Source: Mermis nigrescens (Eukaryota; Nematoda; Enoplea; Mermithida; Mermithidae). From it: 64,000 nucleotides of DNA. Shown here one piece after another: positions 55,486 through 64,000 of this stretch. How positions within the stretch are numbered: the stretch's first letter is position 1; each line of letters starts with the position of its first letter. The position numbers were made by a program, and so were the translations under genes. The notes below the pieces were generated by a model. The model worked only from the letters and a program-made list of their open reading frames with translations, did no database searches and was not told where the DNA came from. The stretch lies in the NCBI GenBank assembly GCA_036768485.1, contig JAVLUZ010000154.1, forward strand, positions 5,188,724 to 5,252,723. Direction: 5' to 3'.

Positions 55486-56146
55486 TAACTATTTTTCAGA
55501 AAATTACATGATGTATGCAATGAAATCATAGAAATGTAGGCTAGGTAGGATATTTGGCCCCTTGTAATTTCAATAATTGCGCCATCACTTTGATAAGAAT
55601 TTACACTTTTGTTATCTCTGCGGCCGCCACTGTCCTCTAGATGCGGCATTGTTATAGAATACGAGTAGCTCAACAATGACATTAACAAAATTTGATCTAA
55701 TTAGAGGTTATCATAAGAAGTTGATTTTATGGTTAGCACGACTTATTAATCCAAGATTATCAGGATTTCTAGGTGATTGTTTTAATGATCCTTTATATCG
55801 AATTCAAACGCTAGCATTTTCGAATCAAGATCTTTTATATGCACTGAAAATGGAAAAACGACTTTTTTCTTCGAAAAAACTGCGTTTCCGTCCGACGTTT
55901 GTCCTGGCGTAAATTTCCTTACTCTGTATTGTAATATTATACGAAATTATAATCAGTCAAATTATATAACATAAACATTCAAAATTAGTTATGTTAAGCC
56001 TCTAAAACGCTTACCTTCGAATGGATACGTCACATAGCGAGCGAAAGTATTTTGGTTAAAAATTCTAGACCACGTATCTCATCTTCTCATGTCACATAAA
56101 AAAACAAACCGAGCTAATTACGGGTCAAATTTAGGCGGGCTGGGCC
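55486..56146. other. No gene established
   Basis: A 78-codon plus-strand frame at 55676-55912 has somewhat coding-like composition but no recognised domain, splice site or homologue. Confidence 0.35.
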
Positions 56147-57381
56147 CGGTTGCTCGACTTCACCTTAATTGGCTAACCATTAAGAATTGACTTTAAATGA
56201 TCATCCGGTTGCTCGACTTTTCGCTAACGCTATCGACCATCAACATTGCTTTTACGAAATTATTAAGGTCAAGGTAAAATCCTTAACTAATGGTTTTGTT
56301 AAGGTTCGTAAAAATCGGGTTGCCCGGTACCATTGAAGAAACCATTAACAAAAACTCTTAATGGCTGCATTAAGGGAAGTCTAATGGTAGCTATAAGGAA
56401 ATGGTTGTCTTGTGGTTATGTAATTCACGAGGGTTGTTTTAGTTATGTAGATATAAAACTTTGAGAACCATAGTCATTAAATTCGAAATATTCTCTAACT
56501 TATTGGTTTACCACCTGAATTTTGGTGCTGATTCGAATTTGCCTGATAATGGATTGCAGTGACAGGGATACGCTTAATGGGAGAAATGAATGAAAACGCT
56601 CCTTAGTCTGGGTGAAAGATACTTGATTGATTGTAAAGATATGGAGAAGTTGATTGCCTGTGAAGATATGAAAATTGAAGAATAAAGAAATAAAAATGAG
56701 AAACGCCATTTTGATTTTTGCTTTTTTTCGGCTTCAACTAAAAAATGGAAAAGCCAACTGGGAAGAATTCTGTCTCGAATGAAATATGTAGTAAAATTCA
56801 TTGTCACCATACTTTTTGAATCAAATTTTTAATTCAAAATTCAAATTAGAAGACTTCATTTGACTAAGGATTAGCGAGCATGCGTCATTAAATTAAAAAT
56901 AAAAATATGTAATTGAAAGAAGTGTCATTTTTAAATATAGAAAATAATCAACAAGTTCGTTAAGGTAGCTTCCGACCTACTTTTCAGAATTAACGTTAAC
57001 AAAACCATTAAAGTCGTTGAAGTAAAGCCCAGCAACCATACGTGGGCAGCAAGAAAATTCTGGGGGGGGGTAGTGCAAGATTTTTTTGAAGGTCAAAAAA
57101 TGGCCTTAAAAATGGTGGTATGGCGATAAAAACACCATTTTTCGACGTTTCTCATCAAGCACTATCCATTGGCATCAAAAAATTGCGAAAAAAACAAAAA
57201 AAAATTTCAAAAATTGAATTCTGGGGGGGTATTTTGATTTCTGGGGGGGTATTTTGGTTTCTGGGGGGTGCATACCTCCCCAAACCCCCACGCCGAGGTG
57301 TGCCAGCAACCCAATTTCCCTTAAAGAAACCATTAAACGCTTAATAGGAGCGTTAAGGCTTCAGTCGAGCAATCGGTCTTT
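56147..57381. mobile_element. Possible TIR element with GGTTGCTCGACT ends
   Basis: CCGGTTGCTCGACTTCACCT near 56155 is matched in reverse by AGTCGAGCAATCGG near 57362. Both ends are rich in ATTAA/TTAAT strings (CCATTAAG, GTTAAGG). Looks like a non-autonomous Harbinger-like element of 1.2 kb split by a MITE-A copy. No TSD called. Confidence 0.45.
57038..57302 (+). mobile_element. MITE-A copy 8 with perfect 9-bp TSD
   Basis: Starts ATACGTGGGCAGC, ends CACGCCGAGGTGTG, flanked by CCAGCAACC at 57029-57037 and 57303-57311. Nested in the 56.1-57.4-kb element. Confidence 0.95.
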
Positions 57382-59504
57382 AGGTAGCCATTAAAAACCG
57401 AGCCTTAATTAACCTTTTACTCGCCGCTCTATGAAGCAGAGCGTTTCTTGATTTCAAATGTTGCCTGTGATCTAGATTTATAGTAAATTACGTGCAAAAT
57501 TTCAGGTCAAAATCTATGATAGGTAGAAAATTACATCATGTTCCATTTTTTGAACGTTGGCGTGTAAGACATCTTATGGACAACGAGCAAACGTGCTACT
57601 TGATATGATATATGCTATTTGCTGAGTATAAAGTTAGATCTATGTTAATTTCTGCTTGTATGTTTTTAAGCTATAGAAAGAGGAGGAACATTGTTAGAAA
57701 TGCAAAAAATTTTTTTGACATAAACTTGCCATTTTTGAGCTTAAAAGGGTATTCTGAATTTCACCTCCTCCCTGGAATTCCCATACTGAGCATATATCCA
57801 GCTTTGATCATTATTCGCTTGTATTTGCACCAAAAATAAACAAAATCTTGATTTAATATAATTCTTTTTGAAACGGGCAATGATAATATGGGCTTTTACT
57901 CAAGCAGGCAATAACGATTGGGTTTCTAGTCTTTGAATTCCTTGCAACTTAACAGTGGCAAAACTTTCTTCATAACTCAGTGTGCTTTATAATACCACAA
58001 GTATTGTGTTAAAGCACTTTTGTAGGCACTTTTAATTATTTCGAAAAACCTCAAGCCTAATGAAACGGACTATGGGTACATTTGCCTCAATTGTTGCAGT
58101 CACGAAATGCTTACTTGCGTAACTGAGAAGTCTAAAAACTGGGCAGATCCGAAGACCCGCCACTGACCAGTGTTCGGTCGCCCCGAAAAATTGCGCTATT
58201 CAATCCGGAGATAAAAACGTCATCTCGACGGTCCGAACAGCGAAACGAGCTGACGGGAAAAGCGCATGAGCTCGATTAGTGTGTATGTGCGCCGCACTTA
58301 CATTTGTTTAGTACTGTAACGTGGTTACCTCAAACCCTCCGTTATGTGAGCAAAATTCTACCCGCACCGGTTTCCCGGATCTTCCGCTCTGTATCGCCTG
58401 TGTAATACCAACCGACTACTCGGGCTTTTGCTCACTTTCTGTGCAAATATTCAATATAATTCAGAAAGCATATGACATCAACCTCACGGGTTTAACTTCA
58501 AAATATCCATTTCAAATCGTGTAGTATCACTTCTGCTACAGTACATACTTTTCTGTTTTATGCATTATACTTTGAAAGCTTATTTATTCTATTTTTACAT
58601 CACGTTTTCAATAAAAGTCGTAATATATAGGGGACAAATTTTGTACAAACGATTTGTTTTCAATTTGATTAATTGACAGCATAATTGCTTATTACTGTAC
58701 AATTAATGTTTTTTAGTGTCTCAAAATCATGCTACAACATCAGTAAATAGTATAAAGAATAAAATTAGATCAGCTGCGTGCAAGCACGTAAGTAATGGCT
58801 GGATTGCCCTAAAATGTTTTTTAAGTAAGAAAAGTACACCGTTGAAAACTTTAGGCTACTTACTCTATAAGCCCTAGAATTTAGGAAATCTATAAATGAT
58901 TTTTTTGCGTCAGATAAACGGCAGATGATGAGACGAAATAAAATATATGATTGACGTTTTTGCAACGAATTCATCGAATATTTGATAGAAGTATTTACGC
59001 GTCTGTTAAATCTAAAAAATTTGTACGCTTATGTGCTTAGCCGATGTTTGCTTTTCTCGTCAGAAAAACGCGATGAAAAGCCCCGTACCATGCTCGAAAG
59101 CTCAAATACAGAATTGAGCTTGAAGCCATGAAAATCAAAAGACATAAATAACAATTTTCTCACTGAAATTATTAATTTATTTTAGCAAGACTATGAAAAC
59201 AATCTATTGATTAAACGCGGCTGAATTTTGCATTCTTGACACGATTTATTGCCTTATTTCTAAAATTAGTGCTAAAACTGCGCTTCAAAGCAAAGCAGAT
59301 AAAGTCAGCTATTTTGAGCTACGATTTCAAAAAATGCAAACAACGTGAAAAAGCGTAAGTTTCGACTACAGTTGAGTTTAACTGATAAGACTTCGATCGA
59401 GCGCTTCCTTTGATTTTTCGAGCCTATTTGTTTCGAAGCATTATTTTCGAAAATAGCTGTTTTCTGGATTTTTACAATTCGTCAAAAGCTATTGCGTATG
59501 TGCA
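57382..59504. other. No gene recognised
   Basis: Upstream region of the four-span protein gene. No supported coding sequence; composition becomes less AT-rich near 58140-58420. Confidence 0.4.
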
Positions 59505-60188
59505 ATGAATTCGGCTAAATTTGGCGAAATTCCGCCGCCTGTCCGAAAAATTCGATTATTCAACGAATATCGATGCTGCTTCGGTCAAATTCACGTGAAA
59601 AATGCGGCTTGGATCGTCGGCACTTTGGACGTATTTTTGATCATGGAGGCGGCCACCTTGCTATTATCGCATTTGGAATTTCGCCAATTCCCAATAACCA
59701 TCGTATTTCATTTGATTAAGTGGATTTTAGTCATTCTATTCGCCTCGTTACTGTTTTACGGTTTAGCCAAATTGAATCGATATTACTTCACTCCATATCT
59801 AATTTTCAAAATCGTCGATATATTGGTTTTATTCGCGTTCATTTGCAAGATGATATCTGATTTGAATTCGGCCGACTCGCGATTGGCCGATTTGGCGCCA
59901 CAATCGACCAATCAGACGCCAGTACTCGCTGTCAGCAACGAAACGACGGTGAAGCTCTGCCAATTATCGATCGATAAAAGTATTCCGCTGTTGTCTCAAG
60001 AGGACAAAAATCGTAACGCGATGATCATATTATTAATTTCATACATCGCTTCGGTGATTATTGATTTGATATTTTTTATGATCGTTCGAAGTCTTTATTC
60101 GTTTCAGTCGGATTTAGAGAAATTTAAATTGTCGGGCGATTCGCTCGAGCGTTACAGTAATCAGCCAATTACCGTATTGTCGCCTTAA
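59505..60188 (+). CDS. Four-membrane-span protein, intronless
   Basis: 227 codons in one frame, the longest clean host frame in the window. The N-terminus carries RCCFGQIHVKNAAW, a Cys-pair plus His/Lys motif seen before span 1 in LAPTM-like and related invertebrate tetraspan proteins. Predicted spans: about 33-56, 64-88, 96-118 and 171-196. The loop between spans 3 and 4 is about 50 residues with two N-glycosylation sites (N136, N145) and one Cys, so it probably faces outside or the lumen. The hydrophilic C-terminus is 30 residues. Codon choice and G+C are higher than in the surroundings. AATAAA at 60283, 95 bases after the stop, fits polyadenylation. Either a single-exon gene or a retrocopy; exact family unsure. 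Confidence 0.75.
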   Translation: MNSAKFGEIPPPVRKIRLFNEYRCCFGQIHVKNAAWIVGTLDVFLIMEAATLLLSHLEFRQFPITIVFHLIKWILVILFASLLFYGLAKLNRYYFTPYLIFKIVDILVLFAFICKMISDLNSADSRLADLAPQSTNQTPVLAVSNETTVKLCQLSIDKSIPLLSQEDKNRNAMIILLISYIASVIIDLIFFMIVRSLYSFQSDLEKFKLSGDSLERYSNQPITVLSP

Positions 60189-61561
60189 TTTCAAATAATC
60201 TGTGAGCGCGAGTAATTGTCCAAATGGAGTCTACGTAGATTCAGAGTTCAGACAAGTAATCTACAATATGATTCGTTTGAGGAATAAAGTGGCCAGCTGA
60301 AATAAAAAAATTATACTCTTCTTAGCTCGTTAGACTGCGGATCATACATAAAAAAGGAGGCAAATACGTTTAAACGGCTTACAGATTATTTTAATTTATG
60401 TTTTTTTTAATAATTTCGAGCAGTCTTTCCGGAAAAAACTCGATTTTTAGTCGTTCGGATTTGTGACTTTGCCTTTTTTCCATTTAAGGTTTCTTCTATA
60501 TTTTTATAATTGTCTCTTCCTGTTACGATTTTTCAAATGTACGAATATTTTAGATTCAATGGGAGACAAAAGAAAAGGCGAATTTGGGTCTCAACTGATG
60601 ATAAAAGTCAAAATTTTTATTGTGCCTCGGAATCATCTAGTCATTTAAGGTTTATGGATACCCTTTTGACTTTATAAAAGTACAAAAATTGATGCGATTA
60701 CTGTGCGATTGCAATTCATTGAGTATAGCCGGCCCGCCGAAGGCGACGTTTATTTTAAACGGATTCGATTCTAAATGTTCAATGAAAGGCCGCAAATGTT
60801 CTACTTCACCATATTGTAATCCTTATCAGTTAAGAACTTTTGTCGGTTGACGAATAAAATAGTTAAGAAAAGTGGAGGAATAAGAAACAAAAATCGAAAA
60901 ATGAGTGCACTGACATTTTTTAAAAGCGAATGGCGCATTTCGATTGCTAAGCGCGAAATATTAAAATTTTTCGTCTTTTAAAGTTTTTCTAAAATAAGAA
61001 TAAACGATAAAATGAAAAAGTTGATCGCACGAAGCCTGTCGTTTGAGTTGAGAACAAATTGAAAAAATCACAACACTGAAGGCCGTTTATTTGAAATACT
61101 TAAACAAACGGCCTTCAAGTAAATAGCATGAGATGACGGAGATAAATCTAGAAATTAATTTACAAACGGTCGTCGTTACAGCGTTTTTTGATTTATCTTA
61201 TTTTTACAGACAATACCCCACTTATTGAATAATGTTGCGATTGCTAAGTTTCGCTGTTACTAAGCATTGTATTTGCTTGTTTTCAGTAAACTGAACACAT
61301 ATCGTTTTATTCTAAAAAATGGTCACCGTTTTTCGAGACAGATCACCAATCGTTTCATAAAACACCTTGAGTTAGGTATCAATTGCTGCATAAAATTCGC
61401 AGGATCACTTTATTCTTTTAAGTTACTGAAACAGCTGAAATTTTGATTGAGCATTCGCATAGTGAGTAAAGTACCTACCTTGTTTACAGGTAAACACTAA
61501 AATCAGCAAAAATACCATCGAAACATTAGAAAAGTAAATTTTTTCAGTCTCTATCATAGGT
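60189..61561. other. 3' flank, no further gene
   Basis: Contains the polyadenylation signal at 60283 and a hairpin (61075-61118). No other coding sequence was recognised. Confidence 0.45.
61075..61118. other. Inverted repeat / hairpin
   Basis: TGAAGGCCGTTT and AACGGCCTTCA arms around a roughly 20-base AT-rich loop. Confidence 0.8.
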
Positions 61562-63640
61562 AGCGCGTTAGCGCGTACCTATATTATACTTGGGTACCCC
61601 TAGCATATGTGCAATCCCCTGCAGATATAAAGGGGTATAATTAAAAAAGATTTTGCAGGATTTTTTTTGTTTACACTCAATACCGAGTGTGTGATAAGCA
61701 TGTAAAGTTCTGGCGTAACCTTATAACATATACAAATCTTTGACACTTGTTTTAGGCAGCTTGTACACAACTCAGCATACTTGCCTCATACAATTTAATG
61801 ACATAGATTTGTAGAAGAAAGAATTCTCCAGATGGCGCTTTTTTGGTTTTTTAAATTTCGCATTAGTTCTTGAATGGGAGTGTAAAGAGTACGAAAATAT
61901 TGGGGTGAAAAGACACATTTTGGTCTTGTTTCGACTTGTTTATGTCTGCCAACAACTCCGGTTATGAGTCTCAAGAAATATTTTCTGACAGAAATGTACT
62001 ACGGCTTAAGGGCTACTTTCTGCTTACCAGTAAATTTTTGTAAACTCAATATAGAGTTTATAACAGGGGTTTAAACTTTACACTTTAGTGGTTTACGTGG
62101 ATAACAGATTTTGTCTAAGATTTCTCTGCCAACTTTTCCGCTTATAAACTGAGTTAAATTTTAAAAAAATAAAAAATAAAATATCCTTCTAAGGGCTACA
62201 CGTCGCAGCAAACGCATTTAAAAAAACAAAGTATTGAGTTATTTATGGAACTGTAAAGTTCGAAACCAGGGGTGTAAAATGGGTGAAAAAAACATATTTT
62301 TCCCTATTTTGATTAGTAAATACTTCAAACTGGTCCTAACCTAATTTCTTTACACTCAATGGGCGGTTGGGTTCAGATTTTGAAAGTTTGCAATGTGTTG
62401 GATGGTGGAAAATACGCTTTTGTCAGTTTTTTGTTCGCCACTTTCTCGGTTTAGAAGTCGGTTTAGGTCGAATGGAATGGAAATAAAGTACTTTGTAAAG
62501 GGTACACGTCACAGCGAATTGCGTTTGTTTATATCAATATTTAGCTTTTTCGGGAAATGCAAAATCAAAAATTGGGTGTGTTAACCCTGTTTATGTCTTG
62601 TTTTTTTCGGCCAATCTCTGGTAATGAGCCTGGACATGATCTCAAGTCTAAAAATGTACCAGGAATCAAACGTGATACTCCAATTGGATGCGTTTGTTTA
62701 CACTGAACAGTGGTGTAAAGTGATTTACATCTTATATTTATAGGCCATTGTGGAGGCTTAATTTTCTCATAAATGATGATCGTAATATCAGATTAATATC
62801 AGAATTTACAATCTGACTAAAATCTTCTTTACACTTTGTGGTTGCGTCGTAAAGTTAACACTGCAAATTAACTTTAGTTTAGAGCCTTGCGGAAGCTTAA
62901 TGTTTTTCAAAATGTTCTGCGTAACGGCAGAATTACTAATCTGATTGTTACTTTTCTCTACACCCAGTAGTTGTGTAAAGTTTGCACTATTCATTTATTG
63001 TCAATGTGTACTTTACACTACAAATTAATTTCACTTCCAGAGCGTTGCAAAATGTGAATTTTTTGGAATATGTTCCATAAGGTTTAGATTACGAATCTGA
63101 TTGTATGCTTTCTCTACACCCAGTGTTTATGTGAAGTTTACACTAAAAATTAAATTTAGTTTTAGAGCGTCGCAGAAGCTTTATTTTTTCACAATGTTTC
63201 ATGTAACGTCAGGATAACGAATCTGAGCGTAAGTGCTCTTTTCATCCAATATTTGCGTAAAGTTTTTGCTGAAAACCTTTGATCTGTTTGAATAACGTGA
63301 GGCTGTCTTGTTTAAAAAAGATAATGCTGATGTTCAGGACATATTGATTTCTGCGTTCTTGGACTGCTATCATTATTGTGGCATGTCAGTGTATGTGTCT
63401 ACTGACTGATTTACTCAAATCATTATGCTAATTAAAAGTAGGGTACTAGCAAAGAAAAACGCTCCGATGGAAGAAAAAAGACGAATATACATACTTGGGA
63501 TTGTGGATTATTAAGGAATGTTAAAGGAGAGTACTAGGAAAAAGCTACCTGTGTATACGCAAAGTCTCAAAATTTATAAAAGTCAGACTTTCTCTAAGCA
63601 ACGCAAAAAATCGAAGTATATTCTGCAGCCTCTGAAAAAG
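61562..63640 (+). repeat. R1 repeat family, near full-length copy
   Basis: Begins AGCGCGTTAGCGCG, as at 26147, and ends with the R1 terminal block CTAGCAAAGAAAAACGCTCC to ATTCTGCAGCC. The last kilobase is a series of degenerate units of about 105-120 bases, each with a (T)GTAAAGTTTACACT motif, an AGAGC.T.GCAGAAGCTT motif and GAATCTGA. No coding sequence; probably a non-autonomous element. Confidence 0.8.
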
Positions 63641-63784
63641 TGTAACCTTCTTTAAATAATTTTTAATGCTGTACATAAGAGTGTATAAACTTATAGTTTA
63701 CTCCATCTAACTTCCCACAGCTACTGCGTAGCTAACTTGCCGCGTTTTAAATCGTTTTTTGTTGAATAGTTATTTTCAATCCAC

Positions 63785-64000
63785 AGCGATTTTTTGCGTT
63801 GCTTAGAGAAAGTCTGATTTTTAACAGATTTTGAGACTTTAGGCGTATACATAGGTAGCTTGTTCCTAGTCCTCTCCTTTTACATCCTTAATAATCCAAC
63901 AATCCCAAGTGTATTCGCCTTTTTTTGTTCCATCGGAGCAATTTTCTTTGCTAGTAATATTTTGAATAGGTAGGCACATTCTGTATGAGTCATAAACATA
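63785..64000 (-). repeat. R1 repeat family, inverted copy cut by window end
   Basis: Reverse complement of the terminal block at 63440-63610, separated from it by about 150 bases, so two R1 copies are placed tail to tail. Confidence 0.85.

Overview
The window is AT-rich, repeat-laden animal nuclear DNA, probably from an invertebrate (perhaps an ecdysozoan; the species cannot be named from sequence alone). Evidence for a eukaryote: spliced genes with GT..AG introns whose phases join correctly, long microsatellites, many DNA-transposon families with target-site duplications (TSDs), and no operon-like bacterial gene layout. Protein-coding density outside the mobile DNA is low. One run of Ns (35725-35975) marks a scaffold gap, and a short GC-rich block next to it looks foreign.

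The centrepiece is a compact Maverick/Polinton (virus-like transposon) at about 36.24-45.95 kb, bounded by about 600-bp terminal inverted repeats (TIRs). It encodes the N-terminal part of a protein-primed family-B DNA polymerase, a retroviral-type integrase with a chromodomain, an FtsK/HerA-type packaging ATPase, a major capsid protein, a penton-like minor capsid protein, an adenovirus-type cysteine protease, two further small proteins and several small unknowns. Most genes carry one or two breaks (stops or frame changes), so this is a decaying copy. Its most unusual feature is a minus-strand gene for a TATA-box-binding protein (TBP)-like protein with both TBP repeats and all four DNA-intercalating phenylalanine positions. 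Almost every gene or gene group in the element is preceded by the same core-promoter motif, TCTATAAATAC or a close variant. TBP plus matching TATA boxes suggests an element-encoded transcription start system.

Host genes. (1) An M13 (neprilysin-type) metallopeptidase on the minus strand: the HELLH exon at 30832-31063 joins in phase, across a 9.4-kb intron full of transposons, to the terminal exon at 21058-21431. (2) A cluster of small secreted cysteine proteins on the plus strand: a three-exon gene (46666-50715), a two-exon gene (52681-53824) and a third partial copy (about 54704-55006). (3) An intronless four-membrane-span protein (59505-60188).

Mobile and repeated DNA fills most of the rest: eight copies of a 9-bp-TSD MITE (MITE-A), several copies of a second MITE (MITE-B) and a third repeat (repeat C), two Mutator-like elements with TIRs built of minisatellites (one with a perfect 9-bp TSD, one holding a transposase-like zinc-finger ORF), a PIF/Harbinger relic with transposase remnants, a hAT-type element with a second hAT-type MITE nested in it, two copies of a TA-target MITE, and a 2-kb repeat family (R1) with internal tandem units that ends at 18.7, 26, 32.7, 33.4 and 61.6-64 kb.
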